NCBI RefSeq assembly: GCF_012933655.1
Contig: NZ_JABBJJ010000011.1
Location: 22,906-86,905 of the forward strand
Source: Pyxidicoccus fallax
GTDB lineage: Bacteria; Myxococcota; Myxococcia; Myxococcales; Myxococcaceae
Length of the DNA: 64,000 nucleotides
Direction: 5' to 3'
A program made the position numbers and the translations under genes. Under the pieces are notes generated by a model, which saw only the letters and a list, made by a program, of their open reading frames with translations, made no database searches and was not told the origin of the DNA. Shown here in pieces: positions 26,984-35,853 of this stretch. How positions within the stretch are numbered: position 1 is the first letter of the stretch; every line of letters starts with the position of its first letter.

Positions 26984-29878
26984 ATGAAGGTGCCCGAGAG
27001 CAGCCTGGTTGCCGCGGTGGACCGCATGTCGCGGGCCCTGGAGCGGTTCGCGGCGGCACCGCCAGTGGTGGCGGTGCTGGAGGAATTGCTACGTCAATCA
27101 GCGGCCACGCTGGACGCGCCCGGTGCCTTCGTGTGCTGGTGGGGCGAGTCTGGGAGGCTGCGCACACTCGTCACGCCGGGAGTGCCCGAGGAGGCCGCCA
27201 CCATCTGCGCGCAGCGGCTCTTGGCGTCCGCGCCCGGCCCTTCCGAGCTGCCGGTGCCGTACGTGGCGGCGGAGCTGGAGCGCGACGGGCTGCTGGCGGA
27301 CGAGCCGGAGGCGCGACGGCGACTGGCCGCGGGCGCGCTCCTGTCGCTGCCCATCTTCTTCTCCTCGGGGAGGGGGGCCGCCGGGGTGCTGGCGGTGCTC
27401 TTCCGTCAGGCACGGCAGCCCACGGAGGCGGACATCAAACGCTTCGGACTCTACTCGCGGCTGGCCGGGCTGGCCCTGGAGCGCGAGCGCACGGCGGAGA
27501 CCACGCGCCAGTCGGTGCTGCACGCGCGCGCGGAGGTGGAGCAGAGCGAGGTGCTGCGCCTCAGCCGCTTCCAGGCGGTGACGGAGGCCTTCGGCCGCGC
27601 GCTCACCCGCGACGAGGTGGCGCGCGTGGTGCTGGAGCTGGGCCTGCCCGCGGTGGGAGCGGTGGGCGGCATGGTGCACCTGGTGGACCCGGCGGGGACG
27701 GCGGTGGAGCTGACGGCCTCGGTGGGCGTGCCCGAGGACCTGGTGGCGCCCATGCGTGTGCTGCCCAAGGGCGGCAAGGACCTGCCGGGCTACGAGGCGG
27801 TCCGCACGGGCGCGCCGGTGTGGCTGGAGACGGCGGACGAGGTGCGCGCGCGCTACCCGCGGCTGTCGTCCCTGGTGGGGCCAGGTCGGATGCAGTCGCT
27901 GGTGATGCTGCCGCTGTACGTGGAGGGGCACGTCTTCGGAACGCTGGGCTTCGGCTTCGCGGAGGCGAAGCGCTTCTCCGCGCTGGAGCGCACGTCCATC
28001 ACCGGGCTGGCGCGGCAGTGTGGTCAGGCGCTGGAGCGCTCGCGGCTGTACGAGCGGGAGCGCACCGCGCGGCTCCAGGCCGAGGAGGCCGGACAGCGCC
28101 TGCAGCTGCTGGCGGACGCGAGCGCCCTGGTGGCCAGCTCGCTGGAGTGGGAGGACACGGTGTCCGGCGTGGCGAAGCTCGCGCTGGGCGGCTTCGCGGA
28201 TGGGTGCACCGTGGACGCGTACGAGGACGGCGTGGTGCGCCGGCTGGCGGTGCTGCACGCCGACTCGCGCGAGGCGCCGACGGACTCGGAGATGCCGTGT
28301 GTCGTGCCCGAGGCCGCGGGGCCGCTGCACGCCTCGCTGCTGTCGGAGGTGCTGGCCACGGGGCGCGCGCGGATGCTGACGCGTCCGAAGGGGATGGAGG
28401 CGCTGGCGGCGGACGGGACGCGCCTGCCCGGTGGGGGCTCGCTCATCGTGGCGCCGCTGGTGGCGCGCCATCGCACGCAGGGGGCGCTCACCTTCGTGCG
28501 CGGCGAGGAGCGCACGTCCTTCGACGAGGCGGACCTGGCGCTGGCGGTGGAGCTGGCGGGACGGGCGGCGCTGGCCATCGACAACGCGCGGCTGCTGCGC
28601 CAGGCCCGCACGGCGGAGGAGGAGAGCCGGAGGAGCGCCGCGCGGCTCCACGTGCTGGTGCAGGTCAGCCAGCTCATCGCCGAGGCGGGGCTGGACCTGC
28701 CCACGGTGCTGGACGTGCTGGCGAGCAAGGTGTCCGAGGCGATTGGCGACGCGTGCGTGCTCCAGCTCCTGTCCGAGGACCGGGTGCACCTGGACGTGGT
28801 GTCGCTGCACCACCCGAACCCGGGCGCGCGCGTGGTGCTGGAGGAGTCGCTGCGGCGGCACCCGCCCCGGCTGGGCGAGGGGCTGTCGGGGCGCGTGGCG
28901 GCCACCGGGCAGACGCTCTTCCTGCCCCGGCTGAAGGCGGAGGAGCTTCACGGCGAGCGGCTGCCGGAGGTGGTGTCCTTCCTGGAGCACTACGGGCCGC
29001 ACAGCCTCATCATCGTCCCGCTGGGCGCGCGGGGCCGCGTGGTGGGCACGCTGGGGGTGATGCGCGAGGCGCAGGGGCGCGAGTACACCGTGGAGGAGCG
29101 CGCGCTGCTGGAGAGCCTGGCGGCGCGCGCGGCGCTGGCCATCGAGGACGCCCGGCTGTACGGCGCGGCCACGCAGGCGGTGCGGGCGCGCGACGAGCTG
29201 CTGTCGGTGGCGGGGCACGAGCTGAAGTCGCCGCTCAACGCGCTCCAGCTCCAGATTCACCTGCTGGCGCGCATGGCGAAGGACGCGATGGCGGTCAACG
29301 GGCTGGCGGAGCGCGCGGAGAGGGCGGCGCGGGCGAGCCAGCGGCTGGGACTGCTCATCGACGACCTGCTGGACGTGTCGCGCATCAGCGCCGGGCGGCT
29401 GAGCCTCCAGCGCGAGGAGGTGGACCTGGCGGCGCTGACGCGCGAGCTGGTGGCGCGCATGTCCGAGGAGCTGGTGCGCGCGGGAAGCGAGGTGCGACTG
29501 GTGGCGGACACGCCGGTGATGGGCAGGTGGGACCGGTTGCGGCTGGAGCAGGTGCTGGTGAATCTGCTGACCAACGCGGCGAAGTACGGCGCGGGCCGGC
29601 CGGTGCTGGTGACGGTGGATGCGCGGGGCTCGGTGGCACGGCTGGCGGTCCGCGACGAGGGCATCGGCGTGGCGCCGGAGGAGCAGGAGCGCATCTTCGA
29701 GCGCTTCGAGCGCTCGGCGTCGGTGCAGCACTTCAAGGGGCTGGGCCTGGGACTGTGGATTACCCGGCGCATCATCGAGGCCCACGGTGGCTGCATCCGC
29801 CTGGAGAGCGAGCCGGGCAAGGGCTCCACCTTCACCGTGGAGCTGCCCCTGGCCGAGGCCGTGTCGCAGACGGGATAG
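26984..29878 (+). CDS. Multi-GAF sensor histidine kinase
   Basis: About 964 residues, no membrane segments. Four GAF-type sensor modules in series (roughly 20-165, 190-350, 375-525 and 545-720; conserved strands such as LIVAPLVARHRTQGALTFVRG and LIIVPLGARGRVVGTLGVMR), then a HisKA dimerisation domain with the phospho-acceptor His in LSVAGHELKSPLNALQLQ near residue 745, and HATPase_c with N-box LVNLLTNAAKYG, G1 RDEGIGVAPEEQERIF and G2 GLGLGLWITRRIIEAHGG. It probably phosphorylates an unlinked response regulator in response to an intracellular ligand. The ATG at 26984 has GGGGGGAG upstream. Confidence 0.93.
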   Translation: MKVPESSLVAAVDRMSRALERFAAAPPVVAVLEELLRQSAATLDAPGAFVCWWGESGRLRTLVTPGVPEEAATICAQRLLASAPGPSELPVPYVAAELERDGLLADEPEARRRLAAGALLSLPIFFSSGRGAAGVLAVLFRQARQPTEADIKRFGLYSRLAGLALERERTAETTRQSVLHARAEVEQSEVLRLSRFQAVTEAFGRALTRDEVARVVLELGLPAVGAVGGMVHLVDPAGTAVELTASVGVPEDLVAPMRVLPKGGKDLPGYEAVRTGAPVWLETADEVRARYPRLSSLVGPGRMQSLVMLPLYVEGHVFGTLGFGFAEAKRFSALERTSITGLARQCGQALERSRLYERERTARLQAEEAGQRLQLLADASALVASSLEWEDTVSGVAKLALGGFADGCTVDAYEDGVVRRLAVLHADSREAPTDSEMPCVVPEAAGPLHASLLSEVLATGRARMLTRPKGMEALAADGTRLPGGGSLIVAPLVARHRTQGALTFVRGEERTSFDEADLALAVELAGRAALAIDNARLLRQARTAEEESRRSAARLHVLVQVSQLIAEAGLDLPTVLDVLASKVSEAIGDACVLQLLSEDRVHLDVVSLHHPNPGARVVLEESLRRHPPRLGEGLSGRVAATGQTLFLPRLKAEELHGERLPEVVSFLEHYGPHSLIIVPLGARGRVVGTLGVMREAQGREYTVEERALLESLAARAALAIEDARLYGAATQAVRARDELLSVAGHELKSPLNALQLQIHLLARMAKDAMAVNGLAERAERAARASQRLGLLIDDLLDVSRISAGRLSLQREEVDLAALTRELVARMSEELVRAGSEVRLVADTPVMGRWDRLRLEQVLVNLLTNAAKYGAGRPVLVTVDARGSVARLAVRDEGIGVAPEEQERIFERFERSASVQHFKGLGLGLWITRRIIEAHGGCIRLESEPGKGSTFTVELPLAEAVSQTG

Positions 29879-29930
29879 GTGCTCCCATATTTTCATGCGC
29901 GGGTGGAAGAAACGCGGTTAAGTCGTCGCG

Positions 29931-30635
29931 ATGCCGAGGCCGAAGGGCAGTCGCAACCGCGACCATGAGGAGAACCGGCGCGCCATCCTGCGGTCGCTGC
30001 AGCAACGCCTGCTGACCGTGGGGGGCGCGACGGCCAGCTTCCGCGAGCTGGCGGCCAGCGCCGGGCTCAACCCGGCGACGCTGCGGCACTACTTCAAGAC
30101 GCGCGAGGAGCTGCTCCAGGCCGTCTTCGTCGCCCTGCGCGAGGTGGGAGAGCGCTACGTCGCCGAGGGGGCCACGGCCGACCGGGGGGACGCGCGCGCC
30201 TCGCTGCGCTGGTTCCTGGAGTACTTCCAGGGCGGCTGGTCCCGGGGGCTGGGGCCCATGCACACCCTGGGGTTCACCGCGGGGCTCGTGGACCCGAACG
30301 TGGGCGCGACGTACCTCAACGAGGTGCTGGACCCCACGCTCCAGTCCGCGGAGGCGCGCATCGCGCTCCACGTGGCGAAGGGGGAGCTGGCCCCGTGCGA
30401 CCTGCGCCATGCGGCGCTGGAGCTGGTGACGCCGTTCATGTTCGCCCTGCTGCACCAGCACGGGTTGCAGGGCACGAAGTGCCGTCCGCTCGCGCTCGAC
30501 CGGTTCCTGGATGACCACGTGGAGCGGTTCCTGAAGGCGCACGGGGTGGAGGGGGGACGCCCCGAGCCGCGCCCGCGGAAGGCAGCCTCCGGGAAGAGGC
30601 CGGGGGCACGTCGAGCGAAGGCGCCTCGGAAGTAG
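29931..30635 (+). CDS. TetR/AcrR family transcriptional regulator
   Basis: 234 residues. The N-terminal helix-turn-helix is intact: NRRAILRSLQQRLLTVGGATASFRELAASAGLNPATLRHYFKTREELLQAVF (about 15-68). The C-terminal ligand domain is all helical and the protein ends in a long Arg/Lys/Pro tail (about 205-234) that could add DNA contacts. It lies 50 bp after the histidine kinase and 125 bp before the TonB-dependent receptor; a set of symmetric half-sites in that spacer is a plausible operator. Confidence 0.9.
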   Translation: MPRPKGSRNRDHEENRRAILRSLQQRLLTVGGATASFRELAASAGLNPATLRHYFKTREELLQAVFVALREVGERYVAEGATADRGDARASLRWFLEYFQGGWSRGLGPMHTLGFTAGLVDPNVGATYLNEVLDPTLQSAEARIALHVAKGELAPCDLRHAALELVTPFMFALLHQHGLQGTKCRPLALDRFLDDHVERFLKAHGVEGGRPEPRPRKAASGKRPGARRAKAPRK

Positions 30636-30690
30636 GGGCAAGCGGGTTTATGGAACCAGTTGATTGAAGATATCTGTCCTGGAGCGAGCT

Positions 30691-30710
30691 TTCCGGTAAC
30701 GGAATTTCCG
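30691..30710. promoter_or_regulatory. Candidate operator upstream of the TonB-linked receptor
   Basis: Three alternating half-sites, TTCCG (30691), CGGAA (30700) and TTCCG (30706), form two overlapping inverted repeats (spacers 4 and 1 bp). They sit 50-70 bp before the receptor start and just downstream of the TetR gene. A TATACG (30730-30735) following could be a -10 element. Confidence 0.4.
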
Positions 30711-30760
30711 CTGGGACGTCCTGGGCCTCTATACGGGCTGAAACCGCCTGGAGGCCTTTC

Positions 30761-33424
30761 TTGATAGAGTCAATCAACCGGGTAGCAGAATGGCGCTGGC
30801 GGAGCGCGGGCCTGCTGGTGCTGCTGCTCGCACCGGTCCTGGCGCTGGCGCAGGGAACGCAGGGGGCGGTGCCGGACGCGGGCACGGCGGATGGGGGCGC
30901 GGCCACCGGCGTGCTCACCAGGCCCCCGGAGCTGAAGCGGCAGGTGGAGGCGCCCTATCCCCCCGAGGCGCTCCGGCAGCAGCTCTCCGGCACGGTGCTC
31001 CTGCAGGTGGACATCTCCGACACCGGCGCCGTGACGGACGTTCAGGTGCTGGAGCCCGCCGGCAACGGCTTCGACGAAGCGGCCATCGCCGCGGTCCGCC
31101 AGTTCGAGTTCGAGCCCGCCGAGGTGGATGGTGTCCCCTCGCCGGTGCGCATCAACTACGCCTACCAGTTCGTCTGGCGCGAGGAGCCGGTGACGCAGGC
31201 GGCGGACGGCGGGGTGCCGGAACTGCCGGTCAACTTCAGCGGGCTCGCGCTGGAGCGGGGCACGCGCAAGCCGCTGGAGGCCGCGGAGGTGGCGTTGCCC
31301 GCGCTGGGCCTGTCCACCACGACGGATGGGGAAGGGCGCTTCTCGCTGCGCGGCGTGCCCCAGGGCACCCACGAGGTGGTGGTGGTGCTCCCCGGCTACC
31401 AGCGCTTCACGACGCAGGAGACGGTGACCGAGGGCGAGCAGACGCGCGCCACGTACTACGTGCGCAAGCGCATCTTCAGCCCCTTCGAGACGGTGGTGCG
31501 CAGCGAGCGCGAGCGCAAGGAGGTCACCCGCACCACCCTCCAGGTGGCCGAGGTGCAGCGCGTGCCCGGCACCCAGGGCGACACGCTGAAGGTGGTGCAG
31601 AACCTGCCCGGCGTGGCGCGGCCCGCCTTCAATGGCGGAGACATCGTCATCCGCGGCACGGGGCCGCAGCAGTCGGGCGTCTACCTGGACGGCGTGCGCA
31701 TCCCGCTGCTGTACCACTTCGGGGGACTCAACAGCGTCTACAACTCCGACCTGCTGGAGTCGCTGGACTACCTGCCCGGCAACTTCCCGGCCGCGTACGG
31801 CAATGCGATTGGCGGCATCATCGACGTGAAGAGCCGGGCTCCGCGCACGGACCGCTTCGGTGGCACCGCGTCGGTGAGTCTCATCGAGGCGAACGCGGTG
31901 CTGGAGGCGCCGGTGGCGAAGGACGTGAGCGTCGCCATCGCCGGGCGGCGCAGCTACATCGACGGCGTGTTGAAGTTGGCACCGGAGGACGTCACCGACG
32001 GCTTCCGGGTGGCGCCGCGCTACTACGACGCCCAGGCCCGCGTGGAGTGGCGTGCTTCGTCGCGGCACTCGTTCGACTTCCTCACGCTCACCTCGGATGA
32101 CCAGCTGGGGCTCGTCTTCGAGCGCCCCTCCGATGACGACCCGACCGCGTCCGGAGACTTCCGCCTGCGAACGGGCTTCACGCAGCTGCGGCTGCGCCAC
32201 CGTTACCGGGGCGAGAAGCTGCGCCTGGACACCATCGGCATGTACGGCTGGGGCATCGTCCTGGTGAACCCGCCCGGCGTGGGCGGCATCGACCTGCGCT
32301 ACCGCGAGGGGACGCTGCGCACCACCGCCGAGTACCCGTTCTCCGACGCGGTGACACTGGCCGGCGGGCTGGATGTCTCCGCGCAGCGGGCGCGCCTGAC
32401 GTCGGAGACGTCCACCACGATTTCGCGCGAGGGCCAGCCGGAGCTGCCCGACCCGGTGCGGGATTACACGCGCATCGAGAGCAAGCGCGCCACGCAGTAC
32501 TACCCGGCCACATGGGTGGAGGCGCGGCTGAAGCCGCTGCCGGAGCTGCTGGTGGTGCCGGGGCTGCGCTCGGAGTCGTATGTGTACACGGACCAGGCGG
32601 ACCCGCGGCGGGTGTTCAGCCCGAGGCTCGCCGCGCGCTACGCGCTCACCGAGCAGTGGACGCTGAAGGGCGGCACGGGCGTGTACCACGTGTTCCCCAC
32701 GCAGGGAGAGCCCATCCTCGAGATTGGCAACCCGGAGTTGCTCGCCGAGCGCAGCGTGCAGTCGAGCCTGGGCGCGGAGTGGAAGCCGTCGCAGGAGTGG
32801 TTCGTGTCGGCGGAGGGCTTCTACAACCGGCTGAGCCGGCTCGTGGTCAACTCGAGTCGCACGGTGGAGCGGGGCGGGCAGCAGGTTCCGGAGCGGCTGG
32901 CGAACGACGGGCGCGGCACGGTGTACGGCGCGGAGCTGCTGGTGCGCCGCGCGCTGACGGACCGGCTCTTCGGGTGGCTGGCGTACACGGTGAGCCGCTC
33001 GGAGCGGACGGACCGGCCCGGGGCGGGGACGCGCCTGTTCGACAACGACCAGACCCACGTGCTGACGCTGGTGGGCTCGTACAAGCTGCCGGGGGGCTGG
33101 GAGCTGGGGGCGCGCTTCCGGTTCGCGTCGGGCAACCCGACGACGCCGGTGGTGGGCTCGGTGCGCGACGACCTGGCGGACGTCTACGTGCCGTTCTACG
33201 GCGCGGTGAACAGCGAGCGGCTGCCGTCCTTCCACCAGCTCGACGTGCGCGTGGACAAGACGTGGGTCTACGAGCGGTGGAGCCTGAATCTCTTCCTCGA
33301 CTTGACCAACGCGTACAACCGCGCGGCGTTCGAGGGCGTCACGTACAGCTACAACTACAGCCAGCGGGAGTACTTCCGCGGGCTGCCCATCCTGCCCGTG
33401 CTGGGCGTCAAGGGGAGCTTCTAG
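30761..33424 (+). CDS. TonB-dependent receptor with N-terminal TonB-CTD and CarboxypepD_reg domains
   Basis: 887 residues. Signal peptide ending ALAQG; a TonB C-terminal-like domain (about 60-140: PYPPEALRQQLSGTVLLQVD, FDEAAIAAVRQFEFEPAEVDG); a carboxypeptidase-regulatory-like beta-sandwich (about 155-225); a plug (about 255-365: PGVARPAFNGGDIVIRGTGP, GNAIGGIIDVKSR); then a 22-strand-type outer-membrane barrel ending in Phe. Having the energy-coupling TonB domain on the receptor itself is unusual. Start is TTG, the only good choice: GGAGG lies six bases upstream and no in-frame ATG precedes the signal peptide. The partner lipoprotein follows after two bases. Confidence 0.9.
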   Translation: MIESINRVAEWRWRSAGLLVLLLAPVLALAQGTQGAVPDAGTADGGAATGVLTRPPELKRQVEAPYPPEALRQQLSGTVLLQVDISDTGAVTDVQVLEPAGNGFDEAAIAAVRQFEFEPAEVDGVPSPVRINYAYQFVWREEPVTQAADGGVPELPVNFSGLALERGTRKPLEAAEVALPALGLSTTTDGEGRFSLRGVPQGTHEVVVVLPGYQRFTTQETVTEGEQTRATYYVRKRIFSPFETVVRSERERKEVTRTTLQVAEVQRVPGTQGDTLKVVQNLPGVARPAFNGGDIVIRGTGPQQSGVYLDGVRIPLLYHFGGLNSVYNSDLLESLDYLPGNFPAAYGNAIGGIIDVKSRAPRTDRFGGTASVSLIEANAVLEAPVAKDVSVAIAGRRSYIDGVLKLAPEDVTDGFRVAPRYYDAQARVEWRASSRHSFDFLTLTSDDQLGLVFERPSDDDPTASGDFRLRTGFTQLRLRHRYRGEKLRLDTIGMYGWGIVLVNPPGVGGIDLRYREGTLRTTAEYPFSDAVTLAGGLDVSAQRARLTSETSTTISREGQPELPDPVRDYTRIESKRATQYYPATWVEARLKPLPELLVVPGLRSESYVYTDQADPRRVFSPRLAARYALTEQWTLKGGTGVYHVFPTQGEPILEIGNPELLAERSVQSSLGAEWKPSQEWFVSAEGFYNRLSRLVVNSSRTVERGGQQVPERLANDGRGTVYGAELLVRRALTDRLFGWLAYTVSRSERTDRPGAGTRLFDNDQTHVLTLVGSYKLPGGWELGARFRFASGNPTTPVVGSVRDDLADVYVPFYGAVNSERLPSFHQLDVRVDKTWVYERWSLNLFLDLTNAYNRAAFEGVTYSYNYSQREYFRGLPILPVLGVKGSF

Positions 33425-33426
33425 CC

Positions 33427-34281
33427 ATGGGCATGCGCCAGGGTTTCGCGAGGGCCGCGGTGATGGCGGCGGGACTGTGGGTTTCCGGGTGTGACAACGA
33501 CCTGGAGAAGCAGAGTCAGGTGACACGGGTGCGGGTGCTCGCGGTGCGGAGCACGCCGGCGGAGCTGGTGCTTCCTCCGGGCGGAGGGGCACCAGAGACG
33601 GTGCGGCTGGAGGCGCTCGCGGTGGCGCCGGATGCGCGGCCGCTCACGGTGACGTTCGCGCTGTGCCGGCCGGGGAATGTGTACTCGGCGGACTTCGAGT
33701 GCCCGGGGAAGGATGGAGTGGCGCTGCCGGAGGGACGGCTCTCTCCGGAGGACCCGGCGCTGCGGGCGCTGCTGGAGGAGGTGGGAGGCGACACGAGCGA
33801 CCCGGCGGTGCGCGCGCGTCTGGAAGCGGGGGTGAACTTCTACGTGGGCTACGAGGTGAGCGACGGCAGCGGCACGCCGGAGGGTGGGGAGCGCGGACTG
33901 CGCCGGATGACGGCGCGGCTCACGGACACGCCGAACCAGAATCCCCGGCTGACAGATGTGCTGTACCAAGGGACGCCGCTCTCTGGGCCGCTGCCGATGG
34001 GGGCGGAGGTGGAGTTCACGCCGGTGCTCGCGGAGGGCAGCCAGGAGACGTACGTGGGCGCGGAAGGGGAGGCCACGGAGCGCATCTCGTACGCGTGGCA
34101 TGCGACGGGCACGGGGGATGTGGAGTTCTTCCGCTCGGTGCAGCCGGTGGAGGGCGAGCCCGGTGAGCCGGAGACTGAGTACACCACGCCCGATACGGCA
34201 CAGCAGGTCACGTTCTACGTGGTCGCGCGAGATGAGCGCGGGGGAACGGACTGGCTGACCCGCACCATCGAGGTGCGATGA
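33427..34281 (+). CDS. Outer-membrane-receptor-linked lipoprotein
   Basis: 284 residues; lipobox LWVSGC near residue 22. The mature domain is beta-rich with Ig-like or carbohydrate-binding character (RLEALAVAPDARPLTVTFALC; ISYAWHATGTGDVEFF; VTFYVVARDERGGTDWL) and four Cys. It starts two bases after the TonB-dependent receptor stop, so it is translationally linked and probably a surface or periplasmic partner in ligand capture. Specific function unknown. A second ATG at 33433 is also possible. Confidence 0.7.
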   Translation: MGMRQGFARAAVMAAGLWVSGCDNDLEKQSQVTRVRVLAVRSTPAELVLPPGGGAPETVRLEALAVAPDARPLTVTFALCRPGNVYSADFECPGKDGVALPEGRLSPEDPALRALLEEVGGDTSDPAVRARLEAGVNFYVGYEVSDGSGTPEGGERGLRRMTARLTDTPNQNPRLTDVLYQGTPLSGPLPMGAEVEFTPVLAEGSQETYVGAEGEATERISYAWHATGTGDVEFFRSVQPVEGEPGEPETEYTTPDTAQQVTFYVVARDERGGTDWLTRTIEVR

Positions 34282-34345
34282 CACGCGCACCTGCGCGGCT
34301 TTTCATTTCGTTCCCCGCGGCGCATCAGGGAGATTCCTGGGCTTC

Positions 34346-35050
34346 ATGAGAGGACTCCCTGGACTTGCCCTGCTGCTTGCCGCGGGGGTGTTGAGCGCAT
34401 GTGCCTCGTCCCATCCGGCGCTGCGCGCGTGGGAGGATGCGGCGCCCGCGGTCGGGTGTGAGTCGCCGGAAGAGGACTCGTGCGTGGTGCTCGCGTGCGA
34501 GGAGCGCCTGTGCGGCTTCTTCCACTGCGAGGACGTGGAACTGGAGGAGGAGTCACTCCAGGGCTCCGAGCTGGAGATAGAGCGGGTCCAGTACGTGAGG
34601 CCGGGCCTGCCCATGGGGCCCGTCCGGCCGGGACGTGTGTCGCGCTGGTCTCCGGCGATGCGCCGGGGCGCCGAGCCGGTGATGACGTTCCGGTGGTACG
34701 CGGCATCACAACCGCCGCCGCCTCCGCCGCGAGTGCCCTTTGCATTGCTGCCGGCGCCGCGCCTGCAGAAGCACCACATCTTCCCTCAGGCGCAGGACCT
34801 GGCCATGTGGTTCAGGGAGCAGGGCATCAACATCCATGACTACACCCTGCTCATTCCGGAATACGTCCACCGGCGTATCCATAGCGGAGGGCCTTCCGGA
34901 GGTTTGTGGAATGAGGCGTGGAGAGAGTTCATCGTGTCCAACCGCCGTAGGGACGTGCCGCGTGAGGAGATCTTCCGCCATGCGGGAGCCCTCATCTACC
35001 GATTCGAATTGACCGGGCCAGTCGTGCCCTATTACCGGCAGTTCCGATGA
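34346..35050 (+). CDS. sitA6: SitA6-family polymorphic toxin lipoprotein
   Basis: 234 residues. Lipobox GVLSACAS near residue 20, a divergent acidic middle with four Cys (CVVLACEERLCGFFHC), a Pro-rich linker (QPPPPPPRVPF), and a conserved C-terminal toxin domain beginning LQKHHIFPQ with GINIHDYTLLIPEYVHRRIH and GGLWNEAWREF. The His pattern (KHHIFPQ ... HRRIH) resembles an HNH-type nuclease. It fits the myxobacterial TIGR02269/SitA6 family: lipoprotein toxins passed between cells by TraA/TraB outer-membrane exchange that kill non-kin. The immunity gene follows after 22 bp. Confidence 0.85.
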   Translation: MRGLPGLALLLAAGVLSACASSHPALRAWEDAAPAVGCESPEEDSCVVLACEERLCGFFHCEDVELEEESLQGSELEIERVQYVRPGLPMGPVRPGRVSRWSPAMRRGAEPVMTFRWYAASQPPPPPPRVPFALLPAPRLQKHHIFPQAQDLAMWFREQGINIHDYTLLIPEYVHRRIHSGGPSGGLWNEAWREFIVSNRRRDVPREEIFRHAGALIYRFELTGPVVPYYRQFR

Positions 35051-35072
35051 TGTCCCGCCACGTGGGTGCTGC

Positions 35073-35789
35073 TTGAAATTCTACGAGCTGAGAGCCGACA
35101 GGTCGGCGCCCTACACGGGCAGCCTGAGCGGCATCTACAAGTGGTACCTGCCATCGGTGGTCGACTGCCCTGGGTGTGGCGCCAGAGTCTTTGGGGACAC
35201 GACGGTGCGCTACCCCTGCGTGGACCTGTCGGCGCTGCCGAACGTACGCGACTACGAGTACAAGCTGCCCCAGCCCCTTGATGAGTACCTCCGACTGAGC
35301 GAGCAGCTCCGCCCGCTGCTCCCTCCCGGAGCGGTGCTGATGCCAGGAATGGCGCTGGGCCCGATGGTCGGAAAGGCCTCGGGCACCTTCGGGCAGCTCT
35401 TCATGCATGACCCCAGCTTCGTGCAGATTCGCAGGGAGGCACTGACTCGCTTGCAGGAGGCCGGCATCCGAGGGCTCCATGGCTGCCCCCTGGAAGTCCG
35501 CTTCCGCGGCAAGAACCCACCCGAGCTGCTGGAGCCGCAGCTGGAGCTTCGTGGCGGGTTCCACCCGGACTGCCTGCCCGCGGATGCAAGGACGTGCGAG
35601 CGGTGCGGAGCGGCGAACTACAGCCTCCCGGACCCATACATCCTCGACGCCGCGACGCTGCCCACGGACGTGGACCTGTTCCGATTGGCCGACTGGTCCG
35701 CCGTCATCCTCGCCACCGAGCGTTTCGTGGACACCGTGAAGCAATTGTCCCTGGACGGCGTCACCTTCCGCGAGGTGCGGGTCCGCTGA
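35073..35789 (+). CDS. sitI6: SitI6-family double-CXXCG immunity protein
   Basis: 238 residues, cytosolic. Two CXXCG motifs, CPGCG near residue 32 and CERCG near 180, probably zinc-binding, define the myxobacterial double-CXXCG paralogous family (TIGR02264), which encodes immunity to cognate SitA toxins. FHPDCLPADARTCERCG and the C-terminal WSAVILATERFVD are typical. The start is TTG at 35073: the in-frame ATG candidates upstream run into a stop, and MKFYELR is the conserved N-terminus. Pairs with the toxin gene directly upstream. Confidence 0.87.
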   Translation: MKFYELRADRSAPYTGSLSGIYKWYLPSVVDCPGCGARVFGDTTVRYPCVDLSALPNVRDYEYKLPQPLDEYLRLSEQLRPLLPPGAVLMPGMALGPMVGKASGTFGQLFMHDPSFVQIRREALTRLQEAGIRGLHGCPLEVRFRGKNPPELLEPQLELRGGFHPDCLPADARTCERCGAANYSLPDPYILDAATLPTDVDLFRLADWSAVILATERFVDTVKQLSLDGVTFREVRVR

Positions 35790-35853
35790 CACCACGGATG
35801 CATCCCCGACCCTCCTGGACACGCCGCGTCCCCTGCGCTCTGTTGCTTCCATC

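Noticed and set aside
27098..29896. 932-codon minus-strand open frame over the GAF kinase
   Set aside because: High G+C creates long stop-free antisense frames; the product is His/Arg/Gln junk while the plus strand encodes an unmistakable histidine kinase.
26965..30015. 1016-codon plus-strand frame overlapping the kinase in another frame
   Set aside because: Gly/Ala/Arg-only composition without domains; off-frame shadow of the kinase and the TetR gene.
30770..33592. 940-codon minus-strand frame over the TonB-dependent receptor
   Set aside because: Antisense shadow; no ribosome-binding site or recognisable domain.
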